From: Inmirania thermothiophila
GTDB lineage: Bacteria; Pseudomonadota; Gammaproteobacteria; DSM-100275
Reading direction: 5' to 3'
Length of the DNA stretch: 64,000 nt
Assembly: GCF_003751635.1 (NCBI RefSeq)
Contig: NZ_RJVI01000001.1
Location: forward strand, 1,032,726-1,096,725
In this document: positions 54,604 through 63,943 of the stretch, in pieces
How positions within the stretch are numbered: position 1 is the stretch's first letter
Layout: each line of letters begins with the position of its first letter
Notes under the pieces: model-generated
Databases searched by the model: none
Told to the model about the DNA's origin: nothing
The model's input: the letters and a program-made list of their open reading frames with translations, nothing else
Position numbers and translations under genes: made by a program

Positions 54604-55374
54604 ATGCGCGAGCGGACGCGAAGGATCCTGCGGCGGACGGGGCGGGCGCTGCGGCGCCGCCGCGATCTCCTCTGGGCCGGCGGGGTCGCCGCGGGCGGGG
54701 GGCTACTCTACCTCGCGGCCGGGCGCACCGCCTACGAGACCGCCTTCGTGCTGGCGCTGGAGCCGGGCGGGATGCGTGCCGCGGCCGCGGGCCTCGGCGC
54801 CACGCTGCTCGTGCTCGCCGCGGGCGAGCCGCTGGTGCGGGCGGGGCTCGCCCCGTGGACCGGGCGGCGCTCGCCGACCCTCGCCCGCGCCGGTGCGGTG
54901 GCGGCCCCCCTCACGGGGGCGGTGCCGGTGGGGCTGGCCGCGCTCTGGAGCGCGGGGCCGCTGATGGCGCTGGGGCTGGTGCTGGCGCTTGCGGCGGCGC
55001 TCGCCGGGGCGGTGCACCGGCTGGCGGTGCGGTGGGGGGGCGAGGCCGGGGCCGCCGCGCGGCCCGCGGCGCCGCCGACGCCCCCCGCACCGGTGCCGCA
55101 CGCCCCGCCGCGGGCGCCCGCGGGACCTGCGCTCGAGCCGGTCTGCGCCCGCTTCCTGCGCGCCGCGGGGGTGCGCGTGGACATCGCGGCGCGCCTTGCC
55201 GCGGCCGGCTACCGCAGCCTCGCCGCCCTCGCCGCGGCCGGCGACGAGGAGCTGCTGGCCATCCGCGGCGTCGGTCCCGCCACCGTGCGGCGCATCCGCG
55301 CCCGCCTGGGGCCCCCGCTCAGCGGCGGTGCAGCGGCTCGATCAGGGCCGGCTCGTCGACATCGGCGCGGTTGA
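54604..55374 (+). CDS. Membrane protein with C-terminal helix-hairpin-helix domain
   Basis: 256 residues: a very basic N-terminus (MRERTRRILRRTGRALRRRR), four hydrophobic segments between about 25 and 140, and a Pro/Ala-rich linker. A C-terminal helical-HhH module follows (FLRAAGVRVDIAARLAAAGY, then LAAAGDEELLAIRGVGPATVRRIRARL), like the helix-hairpin-helix pair that binds DNA non-specifically. A membrane-tethered HhH suggests DNA binding at the membrane (uptake or nucleoid contact), but this is inference. ATG at 54604 is preferred because GGAGG lies eight bases upstream; GTG 54595 lies within that site. It overlaps the convergent SRAP gene by 56 bases. Confidence 0.7.
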   Translation: MRERTRRILRRTGRALRRRRDLLWAGGVAAGGGLLYLAAGRTAYETAFVLALEPGGMRAAAAGLGATLLVLAAGEPLVRAGLAPWTGRRSPTLARAGAVAAPLTGAVPVGLAALWSAGPLMALGLVLALAAALAGAVHRLAVRWGGEAGAAARPAAPPTPPAPVPHAPPRAPAGPALEPVCARFLRAAGVRVDIAARLAAAGYRSLAALAAAGDEELLAIRGVGPATVRRIRARLGPPLSGGAAARSGPARRHRRG

Positions 55375-55990
55375 CCCGCCCCGCCACGGGCCAGGCCTCG
55401 AGGGCCTCCTCCGGGGCCGGCACCAGGAGGTCGGCGACGAGGGCGGGGTCGCGCAGGTCCGGATCGAGCCAGCGGGCGTAGGCGTCGGGCGGCACGATCA
55501 CCGGCATGCGCTCGTGGATCCGCGCCACCAGCCGGTTGGCGGGCACGGTGAGGACGGCCACCGAGTCGACAAGCCCGCCGGCAGGGTCCCGCCAGCGCTC
55601 CCACAGCCCGGCGAGCCCCAGCGGGCGGCCGTCGCGCGCGCGCACGTACCAGGGCTGGCGCCGCCCGCCGGCGCGGCGCCACTCGTAGAACCCGCTCGCG
55701 GGCACGAGGCAGCGGCGCAGGCGCAGGGCGTTGCGGAAGGCCGGGCGGGCGGCGGCGGTCTCGGCGCGGGCGTTGATCATGGCGTAGCGGCGGTCCGGGC
55801 CCGCCGACCAGGCGGGGATCAGCCCCCAGCGCAGCCACGCCGCCTCGCGCCCGTCGGGGCCCGCGCGCACCGCCAGCACCGGCTGGGTGGGGGCGATGTT
55901 GTAGCGCGGCGCCAGCCCCTCGGGCGGCGCGACGCCGAAGCGCTCGGCGATCTCGGCCGGCGCGGCGTGCAGCGCGAAGCGCCCGCACAC
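55319..55990 (-). CDS. SRAP-domain protein (YedK/HMCES family)
   Basis: 223-residue protein that forms a thiazolidine crosslink with abasic sites in single-stranded DNA to shield them. The catalytic Cys2 (MCGRFAL), the NIAPTQPV loop, NARAET, SGFYEW (Glu) and ARIHERMPVIV (His) are all present. LRWGLIPAWS is also typical. Full length. It is convergent with the HhH membrane protein gene. Confidence 0.95.
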   Translation of the reverse strand: MCGRFALHAAPAEIAERFGVAPPEGLAPRYNIAPTQPVLAVRAGPDGREAAWLRWGLIPAWSAGPDRRYAMINARAETAAARPAFRNALRLRRCLVPASGFYEWRRAGGRRQPWYVRARDGRPLGLAGLWERWRDPAGGLVDSVAVLTVPANRLVARIHERMPVIVPPDAYARWLDPDLRDPALVADLLVPAPEEALEAWPVAGRVNRADVDEPALIEPLHRR

Positions 55991-56015
55991 GCTCAGCCCG
56001 CCCCCGGATCGGGCC

Positions 56016-56642
56016 TCACGGCCGCAGCGCCGGATTGAGGCTGTAGCGCCCCGTCACCCGGGCCTGGTCGAGGACGTGGCCGCGGATCGCCGCGAGCACC
56101 TCCGGTCCGCCGAAGCGGCCCTCCACCGGGCAGCGGTCGAGGTCGAGGGCGTAGAGGGTGAAGACGTAGCGGTGCATGCGCTCGTCGTTCCACGGCGGGC
56201 AGGGTCCGTCGTAGCCGTAGTAGTCGCCCTCCATCTCGGCGTCGCCGCGGAACCAGTCGGTGTAGTTGTTGATCCCCTGGCGGGTGCCGAAGGGGCCCTC
56301 GGGACCGGGCTTGCCGCGCGGGGTGACGCCGTCGGAGAAGGCCCCCTCGGGAAGCTCGCCGAGCCCCGGCGGGATGTCCACCAGGACCCAGTGGTAGAAG
56401 TCCACCCGCGGCAGGTCGGCGGGCACCACGCGGCCCTCCTGGTTGACGTCGTCGGGGCGGCTCGGCACGTCGGGATCGTGGCAGAGGAGCACCAGCGAGC
56501 GGGTGTCGCCGGGAAGCCCGGACCAGGCCACGCGCGGGTTGCGGTTGGGCCCGAGGACGATGTGGGTGCGCGGATCGGGGTTGCCGAAGCAGTAGACGTC
56601 GGGGATGAAGGCCTCGTCGTCGAAGCTCAGGCGAAGCTCCAT
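56016..56642 (-). CDS. YbhB/YbcL (Raf-kinase-inhibitor-like, PEBP) family protein
   Basis: 208-residue PEBP-fold protein: VLGPNRNPRVAWSGLPGDTR, SLVLLCHDPDVPSRPDD, VDFYHWVLVDIPPGLGEL, DGPCPPWNDERMHRYVFTLY and ALDLDR. The DPD..P, HW and PPWND-H.Y segments line the anion-binding pocket. There is no signal peptide. It is longer than E. coli YbhB because of an extra loop (GINNYTDWFRGDAEMEGDYYGY). Biochemical role in bacteria is unclear. ATG at 56642 has GGAGGT six bases upstream. Confidence 0.9.
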   Translation of the reverse strand: MELRLSFDDEAFIPDVYCFGNPDPRTHIVLGPNRNPRVAWSGLPGDTRSLVLLCHDPDVPSRPDDVNQEGRVVPADLPRVDFYHWVLVDIPPGLGELPEGAFSDGVTPRGKPGPEGPFGTRQGINNYTDWFRGDAEMEGDYYGYDGPCPPWNDERMHRYVFTLYALDLDRCPVEGRFGGPEVLAAIRGHVLDQARVTGRYSLNPALRP

Positions 56643-56708
56643 GGGTGCACCTCCCTCGATGGTGGACGGTGCCTCCATGATAGGCGCTTCGGCCGCCGCG
56701 CGCGGCCC

Positions 56709-58547
56709 TCAGCCCGCCGGCTGCGCCGCCGCCTGCGCGGCCCTGCGCGCCGCCTCCTCGGCCTCGCCCGCGCGGGGCACGCCGGCGCACTCCTCGAAGA
56801 TGCGCGCCTCGCAGCGGGCGCAGACCTCGCGGTCGAGGCGCTCGAAGATGAAGCGGATGGCCTCGCCCTTGTTGCGGAAGCAGTGGGCCTCGCCGATGGC
56901 CTCCAGGTAGCCGCCGCGGCGCAGGACCTCCAGCACCCCCTCCTTGGGCCGGTAGAGGTAGAGCCCCCCGCCGCGGGCGCGGCGCTTCTCCGCCTCGTGG
57001 GCGAGGAACTCGGCGCCCGCGACGTCGGCGAAGTTGACCCCCTGCATGAGGAGGAGCAGGTGGCGCTGGGAGGGGCGGGCCGCCTCGAAGGCGGCCAGGG
57101 TCTCCTGCACGTGGGAGACGGCGCCGAAGAAGAGCGAGCCGTCGATGCGCACCATCTTCATCTGCGGGCACTCGGGCAGGGCGGGATCGGTGTTGAAGCG
57201 CCGCCCGGGCAGGCGCGGGTCCGGCACCCGCGGCACCACCCGCGGGCGCGAGGTGCGCATCAGGTAGAAGAGGAGCGAGAGGATGACGCCGGCGAGGATG
57301 GCGAACTCGAGGTCCAGGAACAGCGCGCCGAGGAAGGTCACCACGAGCACGACGGCTTCTTCCCGGCTTGCGCGCAGGATCCGCCGGATGTGGTGGAAGT
57401 CGATGAGGCTCCAGGCGACGATGAACAGGATCGCCGCCATGGCGGCGTTGGGGAGGTAGGCCGCCAGCGGTGCCACCACCACCACCACGACCATGAGGAA
57501 CAGCCCGGCGAGGACGGCGGCGACGGGGGTGCGGGCGCCGGCGGCGTAGTTGAGGGCGCTGCGGTTGAAGGAGCCGGTGGCGACGTAGCCGGAGAAGAAG
57601 CTGCCGGCGAGGTTGGACAGCCCCTGGCCGATGAACTCCTGGTTGCCGTCGATGTGCTGGCCGGCCCGGGCGGCGAGCGAGCGGGCGATGGAGACCGCCT
57701 CGGTCAGCGCGAACAGCGTCATCGCCAGCGCCGCCGGGGCGAGCTGGCGCAGGGTCTCCACCGAGAGGTCGGGCGCGGACAGCGGCGGAAGCGACGCCGG
57801 CAGCGCCCCCACCGTGCGGATGCCCGTGCGCTCGGGGCCGAGCCAGGCGTTGAGGAGGACCGAGAAGAGGCTGCCCGCGATCATCGCCACCAGCATGTAG
57901 GGCAGGCGCGGCCAGCGCCTGCGCACCACCAGCCCGCTCGCCAGCGTCAGCGCACCCACCGCGGTGACGTAGGGGTTGATGTCGCCGAGGTGGCCGAGGA
58001 AGCGGGCGATGATCTCGTAGAAGTGCAGCCCGCGCGGCAGGTCGAGGCCGAAGAAGTTCTGGATCTGCTTGGTGGCGATGAGGATCGCCGCGCCGGCGGT
58101 GAAGCCGACGACGACGGAGTGGGAGATGAAGTTGACCAGGGTCCCGAGGCGGGCGAGCCCCATCACCAGCTCGATCACGCCGACCATGAAGGTCAGGGTC
58201 AGGGCGAGCCGGACGTATTCGGTGGAGCCGGGCTCGGCGAGGGCGCTCAGGGCCGAGAAGAGGACGATAGAGGCGGCCGTGGTGGGGCCGGAGACCAGGT
58301 GCCAGGAGGAGCCGAAGAGCGCCGCCACGATGGCCGGGATCATGCCGGCGTAGAGGCCGTACTCGGGCGGCATGCCGGCGATGGTGGCGAAGGCCACGCC
58401 CTGGGGTAGGACGACGATGGCGCCGGTGAGGCCGGCGAGGAAGTCGGCGCGCAGGGTCTCGCGGTTGACCAGGTGCCACCAGCGGATGGGCGGGAAGAGG
58501 CGGGCCAGCCAGATCGGGCAGCTTGCCGGGGTGATGGCGTGGTTCAA
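56709..58547 (-). CDS. SulP/SLC26-family anion transporter with STAS domain
   Basis: 612-residue inner-membrane carrier. The SulP signature region is RADFLAGLTGAIVVLPQGVA, then FATIAGMPPEYGLYAGMIPAI. About 12-14 hydrophobic segments follow, including GQGLSNLAGSFFSGYVATGS with FNRSALNY. The C-terminal STAS domain (VRIDGSLFFGAVSHVQETLA, then LLLMQGVNFADVAGAEFLAHEA) is followed by a Cys-bearing Ala-rich tail. It could import sulfate, bicarbonate or another inorganic anion; sequence does not decide. It is transcribed alone, with a candidate promoter upstream. Confidence 0.92.
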   Translation of the reverse strand: MNHAITPASCPIWLARLFPPIRWWHLVNRETLRADFLAGLTGAIVVLPQGVAFATIAGMPPEYGLYAGMIPAIVAALFGSSWHLVSGPTTAASIVLFSALSALAEPGSTEYVRLALTLTFMVGVIELVMGLARLGTLVNFISHSVVVGFTAGAAILIATKQIQNFFGLDLPRGLHFYEIIARFLGHLGDINPYVTAVGALTLASGLVVRRRWPRLPYMLVAMIAGSLFSVLLNAWLGPERTGIRTVGALPASLPPLSAPDLSVETLRQLAPAALAMTLFALTEAVSIARSLAARAGQHIDGNQEFIGQGLSNLAGSFFSGYVATGSFNRSALNYAAGARTPVAAVLAGLFLMVVVVVVAPLAAYLPNAAMAAILFIVAWSLIDFHHIRRILRASREEAVVLVVTFLGALFLDLEFAILAGVILSLLFYLMRTSRPRVVPRVPDPRLPGRRFNTDPALPECPQMKMVRIDGSLFFGAVSHVQETLAAFEAARPSQRHLLLLMQGVNFADVAGAEFLAHEAEKRRARGGGLYLYRPKEGVLEVLRRGGYLEAIGEAHCFRNKGEAIRFIFERLDREVCARCEARIFEECAGVPRAGEAEEAARRAAQAAAQPAG

Positions 58548-58586
58548 GGCGCGCGATCCCTTGCGAGACGACGGAACGGGCCGCGG

Positions 58587-58615
58587 ATTCTACCATGCGG
58601 CCGCGTCGGCCTCGA
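58587..58615 (-). promoter_or_regulatory. Candidate promoter for the SulP transporter
   Basis: On the minus strand, TAGAAT (58587-58592) follows a weak -35 TCGAGG (58610-58615) at 17-base spacing. It stands 39 bases before the ATG at 58547. Confidence 0.35.
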
Positions 58616-58646
58616 TCGAACCCTTTGATCTGTGGCTCAAATCCGG

Positions 58647-60254
58647 TTATGAGGCGAGGTCACGGCCCGGCAGCCGGTGGCGCAGCAGCAGGTAGGTGAT
58701 GCTGTCGTAGAGGGCGTGGAAGGAGGCGTCGATGACGTTGCCCGAGACCCCCACCGTGTTCCAGTGCTCGCCGCGGCCGTCGGTGCTCTCGATCATCACC
58801 CGGGTGACCGCGGCGGTGCCGGCCTCGGGGGTGAGGATGCGCACCTTGTAGTCGACGAGGCGCAGCTCGGCGAGCTCGGGATAGACAGGGGTGAGCACCT
58901 TGCGCAGCGCCGCGTCGAGGGCGTTGACGGGGCCGTTGCCCTCGGCCACGGTCATGTAGGTCTCGCCCTCCACCTCGAGCTTGACCGTGGCCTCGGAGAG
59001 GGTGACGAGGCGGCCGTGGTCGTCCCAGCGCCGCTCGTCGATGACGCGGAAGGTGGTGATGCGGAAGAACTCGGGCACATCGCCCAGGACACGGCGGGCG
59101 AGGAGCTCGAAGCTCGCCTCGGCGCCGTCGTAGGCGTAGCCGTCGCCCTCGCGCTCCTTGACGATGCGCACCATCTGGGCCAGGCGCGGATCGTCGGCCT
59201 CGAGCTCGAGGCCGATCTCGCGCAGGCGCGCGAGCACGTTGGAGCGCCCGGCCTGGTCGGAGACGATGATGTGGCGGCGGTTGCCCACGAGCTCCGGGGC
59301 GATGTGCTCGTAGCAGCGCGGGTCCTTCTCCACCGCCGAGACGTGCAGCCCCCCCTTGTGGGCGAAGGCCGACTCGCCCACGTACGGGGCGCGGCGGTTG
59401 GGCTGGCGGTTGAGGCGCTCGTCGAGCAGGCGCGAGACGTGGGTCAGGCGCGTCAGGTCCGTCGGGGTGACCCCGGTGGTGAAGCCCATCTTGAGGATGA
59501 GGCTCGGCAGGATGGAGACCAGGTTGGCGTTGCCGCAGCGCTCGCCGAGGCCGTTGAGGGTCCCCTGGACGTGGCGCACGCCGGCGCGCACCGCCAGCAG
59601 CGAGTTGGCGACCGCGTTGCCGGTGTCGTCGTGGCAGTGGATGCCGAGGCGCTCGCCGGGGACGTGGGCGAGCACCTCGCCGACGATGCGCTCCACCTCG
59701 TGCGGCAGGGTGCCGCCGTTGGTGTCGCAGAGCACGATCCAGCGCGCACCGGCCTCCAGGGCGGCGCGGACGCAGTCCAGGGCGTAGCCGGGGTTGGCCT
59801 TGTAGCCGTCGAAGAAGTGCTCGGCGTCGAAGATTACCTCCTCGCAGCGGGCGGCGGCGTGCGCGATGCTCTCGCCGATCATGTCCACGTTCTCGGCGAG
59901 GCCGACGCCGAGGGCCACCTCGGCATGGAAGTCCCAGGTCTTGCCCACCAGGGTCACCACCGGGGCGCCGGCGGCGAGGACCGCGGCGAGCCCGGGGTCG
60001 TCGGCCGCGCAGCGGCCCGAGCGGCGGGTCATGCCGAAGGCGGCGAGCCGCGCCCGGTGCAGGGCCGGAGGGGCGCCGAAGAAGGCGTCGTCGGTGGGGT
60101 TCGCGCCGGGCCAGCCGCCCTCCACGTAGTCGATGCCGAGCCGGTCGAGGGCCTCGGCGATGGCCGCCTTGTCGGCGGGGGTGAAGTCCACGCCCTGGGT
60201 CTGGGCGCCGTCGCGCAGGGTGCTGTCGTAGAGGTAGACGCGTTCGCCGCTCAT
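58647..60254 (-). CDS. cimA: (R)-citramalate synthase
   Basis: 535-residue enzyme condensing pyruvate with acetyl-CoA, which opens a threonine-independent route to isoleucine. The isopropylmalate-synthase-like barrel has [63 protein letters not shown] and [20 protein letters not shown]. The C-terminal LeuA-type regulatory domain has LVDYKVRIL and [20 protein letters not shown]. The DSTLRDGAQ start, the GGWPG motif and overall length are those of CimA, not LeuA. It is divergent from rpsF. Confidence 0.93.
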   Translation of the reverse strand: MSGERVYLYDSTLRDGAQTQGVDFTPADKAAIAEALDRLGIDYVEGGWPGANPTDDAFFGAPPALHRARLAAFGMTRRSGRCAADDPGLAAVLAAGAPVVTLVGKTWDFHAEVALGVGLAENVDMIGESIAHAAARCEEVIFDAEHFFDGYKANPGYALDCVRAALEAGARWIVLCDTNGGTLPHEVERIVGEVLAHVPGERLGIHCHDDTGNAVANSLLAVRAGVRHVQGTLNGLGERCGNANLVSILPSLILKMGFTTGVTPTDLTRLTHVSRLLDERLNRQPNRRAPYVGESAFAHKGGLHVSAVEKDPRCYEHIAPELVGNRRHIIVSDQAGRSNVLARLREIGLELEADDPRLAQMVRIVKEREGDGYAYDGAEASFELLARRVLGDVPEFFRITTFRVIDERRWDDHGRLVTLSEATVKLEVEGETYMTVAEGNGPVNALDAALRKVLTPVYPELAELRLVDYKVRILTPEAGTAAVTRVMIESTDGRGEHWNTVGVSGNVIDASFHALYDSITYLLLRHRLPGRDLAS

Positions 60255-60304
60255 GGTCCCGTCCCGTGGCCGAGAGGGCGATTGTAGCGGCTCGGGCCGC
60301 CGCG

Positions 60305-60333
60305 TTGCCCCCTGCCTGCCGCGCGCCTATAAT
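60305..60333 (+). promoter_or_regulatory. Sigma-70 promoter of the rpsF operon
   Basis: TTGCCC (60305-60310), a 17-base spacer, and a perfect TATAAT (60328-60333) lie about 85 bases before the rpsF ATG. The leader of about 80 bases may hold a regulatory structure for ribosomal-protein feedback; I could not identify one with certainty. Confidence 0.75.
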
Positions 60334-60417
60334 CGCCCGCCTTGCCGCCGCGGCGGCAGGGTGCTCCTTGCCTCACCGGCCGGGTCCGGGAGGCTTCGAA
60401 CCGCAAGGAGATCATCG

Positions 60418-60813
60418 ATGCGACACTACGAGATCGTCTTCCTGGTCCACCCGGACCAGAGCGAGCAGGTTCCTGCCATGATCGAGCGCTACCGCGGCAG
60501 CATCGAGGGCCGCGGCGGGCGCATCCACCGCCTGGAGGACTGGGGGCGGCGCCAGCTCGCCTACCCGATCCAGAAGGTGCACAAGGCCCACTACGTGCTC
60601 ATGAACATCGAGTGCGACGGCGAGACCCTGGAGGAGCTCACCAACGCCTTCCGCTTCAACGACGCCGTCCTGCGCCACCTGGTGGTGCGGCGCAAGGAGG
60701 CGGTCACCGAGCCGTCGCCCATGGCCAAGAAGGACAAGGAGCGCGAGCGCGCGCGTCCGCGGGACGACGAGGAGGCCGCGGAGGCGGCCGAGGACGAGAC
60801 CGGGGCCGCGTGA
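60418..60813 (+). CDS. rpsF: 30S ribosomal protein S6
   Basis: 131-residue ribosomal protein that pairs with S18 on the 30S platform. It opens [20 protein letters not shown] and has [20 protein letters not shown], the standard S6 segment, followed by [18 protein letters not shown]. The C-terminal tail is rich in charged residues and ends [12 protein letters not shown], like the acidic tail extended by RimK in E. coli. First gene of the rpsF-rpsR-DUF2232-rplI-dnaB-alr set. The site AAGGAG lies 7 bases before the ATG. Confidence 0.97.
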   Translation: MRHYEIVFLVHPDQSEQVPAMIERYRGSIEGRGGRIHRLEDWGRRQLAYPIQKVHKAHYVLMNIECDGETLEELTNAFRFNDAVLRHLVVRRKEAVTEPSPMAKKDKERERARPRDDEEAAEAAEDETGAA

Positions 60814-60844
60814 GCGCGCCGGGCCTGCCGGAGGAGATCCAGTC

Positions 60845-61069
60845 ATGAGCAAGGGCTTTCGCCGCAAGAAGTTCTGCCGGTTCACGGCCGAGGGGGTCCA
60901 GGAGATCGACTACAAGGACGTGGCGACCCTCAAGACCTACATCACCGAGACCGGCAAGATCGTCCCCAGCCGCATCACGGGGACCAGCGCCAAGTACCAG
61001 CGCCAGCTCGCCCGTGCCATCAAGCGCGCGCGCTATCTGGCGCTGCTTCCCTACTGCGACCGCCACTGA
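60845..61069 (+). CDS. rpsR: 30S ribosomal protein S18
   Basis: 74 residues: [20 protein letters not shown], then [26 protein letters not shown] and [20 protein letters not shown]. Complete and normal. It carries one cysteine (C11) in KKFCRF, so it is not the four-cysteine zinc form. Follows rpsF by 31 bases with a GGAGGAG site in the gap. Confidence 0.98.
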   Translation: MSKGFRRKKFCRFTAEGVQEIDYKDVATLKTYITETGKIVPSRITGTSAKYQRQLARAIKRARYLALLPYCDRH

Positions 61070-61108
61070 GCGGCGGCGGGCGGCGCCGCCGCCGGGACGC
61101 GTGCCGCG

Positions 61109-62044
61109 GTGCGGGCGCTTGCCGGATTCGTGATGGCAGGCCGGGCGCAGGCGGTGCTGGTCACCGCCGGCGCCGCCGTGCTCTCGTTCCTCGCCCCGCC
61201 CCTGAGTTGGATCAGCGGCGCGGCGCTGGCGCTGGTGACGCTGCGCCGCGGGGCGGTGGAGGGGGCGTGGGTCGGCCTCCTCGGGGCGCTGGCGGTGGCG
61301 CTCCTCACCGGGCTCTGGCTGGGGACGCCGGCGCCGGCGGCGAGCCTCGCCGCGGTGCTGTGGCTGCCGCTCTGGATCCTCGGGCAGGTGCTGCGGGCGA
61401 CCGTCTCCTGGAGCGCAGCCCTGGGGGCGGCGGCGGCCCTGGCGGCGGTCCAGGTCGCGGCCTTCTACGTCCTCGTGGGCGGCGACGCGGCCGGGTTCTG
61501 GCGCGCCGTCCTCGCCACGGGGGCGGGGCCGCTGCTCGAGCGCATGGGGGTGCGCGACGTGGACGAGGCCGTCGCCGCGGTGGCGCCGGCGATGACCGGG
61601 CTGGTGGCGGCGGGCGCGGTGCTGAGCCAGACCGCCTGTCTGGCGCTTGCGCGCTGGTGGCAGGCGATGCTCTACAACCCCGGCGGCTTCCAGGCCGAGT
61701 TCCACGCCCTGCGCCTGCCGCGCTGGATGGCCTGGGCGACGGTGGTGCTGGCGGTGGCCGCCTGGGCCCTGCCGGGGGGGGCGGGGGCGCTGGCGCGCGA
61801 CCTGGTGGCGGTCTGCATCGCCCTGCAGATGGTGCAGGGCCTGGCGGTGGTGCACGGGGCGGCGGCCATCGCCCGCCTGCCCTGGCCGTGGCTGGGGCTG
61901 TTCTATCTGCTCGCGCTGCTGGTGCTGCCCCAGGTGGGGATGGTGCTGGCGGCGCTCGGGTTTGCCGATCAGTGGGTCGACCTGCGCCGGCGGCTGCGGG
62001 CGCGGCGCGGGACGGACGGTGACGACGACAGCGACGGGGAGTGA
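61109..62044 (+). CDS. DUF2232 membrane protein
   Basis: 311-residue polytopic membrane protein with about eight hydrophobic segments. Family DUF2232 proteins lie between rpsR and rplI in many gammaproteobacteria, as here. A conserved-looking piece is WWQAMLYNPGGFQAEFHALR, followed by LPRWMAW. The C-terminus is short and highly acidic (GTDGDDDSDGE). Function is unknown; the fixed position in a ribosomal operon suggests a housekeeping role. The start is an ATG 39 bases after rpsR or possibly a nearby GTG. Confidence 0.88.
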   Translation: MRALAGFVMAGRAQAVLVTAGAAVLSFLAPPLSWISGAALALVTLRRGAVEGAWVGLLGALAVALLTGLWLGTPAPAASLAAVLWLPLWILGQVLRATVSWSAALGAAAALAAVQVAAFYVLVGGDAAGFWRAVLATGAGPLLERMGVRDVDEAVAAVAPAMTGLVAAGAVLSQTACLALARWWQAMLYNPGGFQAEFHALRLPRWMAWATVVLAVAAWALPGGAGALARDLVAVCIALQMVQGLAVVHGAAAIARLPWPWLGLFYLLALLVLPQVGMVLAALGFADQWVDLRRRLRARRGTDGDDDSDGE

Positions 62045-62049
62045 CGACG

Positions 62050-62502
62050 ATGGAAGTGATCCTGCTCGAGCGGGTGGAGAACCTGGGGCGCATCGGCGAC
62101 CGCGTGCGGGTGCGCCCGGGCTATGCGCGCAACTACCTCATTCCCAAGGGCAAGGCGGCCCCGGCGACGCCGGAGAACATCGCCGAGTTCGAGAAGCGGC
62201 GGGCGGAGCTGGAGGCCCGCGAGGCCGAGATCGTGGCCGCCGCCAGGGCGCGCGCCGAGCGGCTCGAGGGGCAGGTGGTGCGGGTGCAGGCGCGGGTCGG
62301 GGGCGAGGGCAAGCTCTTCGGCTCGGTGGGCACCGCCGACATCGCCGAGGCCGCCAGCGCGCAGCTCGGCGTCGAGGTGGAGCGGCGCGAGGTGCTGCTG
62401 CCGGAGGGGCCGTTCCGCACCATCGGCGAGTTCGAGGTGGAGCTGCGGCTGCACTCGGAGGTCAGCGCCACCATCCGGCTGGTGATCGAGCCTGAGGCCT
62501 GA
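62050..62502 (+). CDS. rplI: 50S ribosomal protein L9
   Basis: 150-residue two-domain protein. The N-domain (MEVILLERVENLGRIGDRVR with VRPGYARNYLIPKGKA) binds 23S rRNA. A long connecting helix (AEFEKRRAELEAREAEIVAA) leads to the C-domain (GEGKLFGSVGTADIAEA). ATG at 62050 matches the family start and has GGGGAG eight bases upstream; GTG at 62041 would add three unneeded residues and lies in that site. Confidence 0.97.
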   Translation: MEVILLERVENLGRIGDRVRVRPGYARNYLIPKGKAAPATPENIAEFEKRRAELEAREAEIVAAARARAERLEGQVVRVQARVGGEGKLFGSVGTADIAEAASAQLGVEVERREVLLPEGPFRTIGEFEVELRLHSEVSATIRLVIEPEA

Positions 62503-62551
62503 GCCGCCTGTGCTATCCTCGACGGCGCCCGACGCGCCGGGAGGAGGCCCG

Positions 62552-63943
62552 ATGGAGTCGACGGCGACGCGCCCGGCCGCCCGCCGCGCCGATGCGCTGC
62601 GGGTCGCGCCGCACTCGGTGGAGGCCGAGCAGTCGCTGCTCGGCGCCCTCATGGTGGACAACCGGGCCTGGGACGAGGTCGCCGACCGCGTCGGCCCCGA
62701 CGACTTCTACCGCCGCGAGCATCGGCTCGTCTACGAGGCGATCCAGGCCCTGGCCGAGGCCGGCGAGCCCTTCGACGCCGTCACCGTCAGCGACCGCCTG
62801 CGCGAGCGCGGCGAGCTCGAGGCGGTCGGGGGGCTCGCCTATCTCGCCGCCCTCGTGGAGGGCACGCCCACCGCGGCCAACGTCCGCGCCTATGCGCAGA
62901 TCGTGCGCGACCGCTCGGTGCTGCGCCAGCTCATCCACGTGGGCACCCGCATCGCCGACGCCGGCTTCAACCCCGAGGGGCGCGACACCCGCGAGCTCCT
63001 CGACTACGCCGAGCGGCTCGTGTTCGAGATCGCCGAGCAGGGCAGCCGCATCCAGGCCGGCTTCACGCCGCTCAAGGACCTGCTCACCGCCGCGGTGGAG
63101 CGCATCGAGCGCCTCTACGAAGAGGGCAGCGCCATCACCGGCGTGGCCACGGGCTTTGCCGACTTCGACGAGCTGACCTCGGGGCTGCAGCCCTCGGACC
63201 TGGTGGTGGTGGCGGGGCGCCCGTCCATGGGCAAGACCACCTTCGCCCTCAACATCGCCGAGCACGTGGCGATCAAGGGGGGGCGGCCGGTGGCGGTCTT
63301 CAGCATGGAGATGCCGGGCGAGCAGCTCGCCCTGCGCCTGATGTCCTCGCTGGGGCGGGTCAACCAGCAGCGGGTGCGCACCGGGCGGCTCGAGGACGAG
63401 GACTGGCCGCGCATCACCTCGGCGGTGACCCTGCTCGCCCAGGCGCCCATCTACATCGACGACACCCCGGCCCTGAGCCCGACGGAGCTGCGGGCGCGGG
63501 CGCGGCGGCTGCAGCGCCAGTTCGACGGCGGGCTCGGGCTGGTGGTGGTGGACTACCTGCAGCTGATGCAGGTGCCGGGCGGGAGCGAGAACCGGGCCAC
63601 GGAGATCTCGGAGATCTCCCGCTCGCTCAAGGCCCTGGCCAAGGAGCTGCACGTGCCCGTGATCGCGCTGTCGCAGCTCAACCGCAATCTCGAGCAGCGG
63701 CCCAACAAGCGCCCGGTGATGTCGGACCTGCGCGAGTCGGGCTCCATCGAGCAGGACGCCGACCTCGTGGTCTTCATCTACCGCGACGAGGTCTACAACC
63801 CGGAGAGCCCCGACAAGGGCACCGCCGAGATCATCGTCGCCAAGCAGCGCAACGGCCCCACCGGGACGGTGCGGCTGACCTTCCTCGGCCAGTACACCCG
63901 CTTCGAGAACTTCGCCCACGACCCCTACGCCGACGAGGCATGA
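62552..63943 (+). CDS. dnaB: Replicative DNA helicase DnaB
   Basis: 463-residue hexameric helicase of the replication fork. The N-terminal domain has PHSVEAEQSLLGALMVDNRA. The RecA-type domain has Walker A GRPSMGKTTFALNIA, FSMEMPGEQLALRLMSSLGR, Walker B LVVVDYLQLM, and ALSQLNRNLEQRPNKRPVMS with DLRESGSIEQDADLV. No intein or other insert is present. GGGAGGAGG precedes the ATG. It overlaps alr by ATGA. Confidence 0.98.
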   Translation: MESTATRPAARRADALRVAPHSVEAEQSLLGALMVDNRAWDEVADRVGPDDFYRREHRLVYEAIQALAEAGEPFDAVTVSDRLRERGELEAVGGLAYLAALVEGTPTAANVRAYAQIVRDRSVLRQLIHVGTRIADAGFNPEGRDTRELLDYAERLVFEIAEQGSRIQAGFTPLKDLLTAAVERIERLYEEGSAITGVATGFADFDELTSGLQPSDLVVVAGRPSMGKTTFALNIAEHVAIKGGRPVAVFSMEMPGEQLALRLMSSLGRVNQQRVRTGRLEDEDWPRITSAVTLLAQAPIYIDDTPALSPTELRARARRLQRQFDGGLGLVVVDYLQLMQVPGGSENRATEISEISRSLKALAKELHVPVIALSQLNRNLEQRPNKRPVMSDLRESGSIEQDADLVVFIYRDEVYNPESPDKGTAEIIVAKQRNGPTGTVRLTFLGQYTRFENFAHDPYADEA

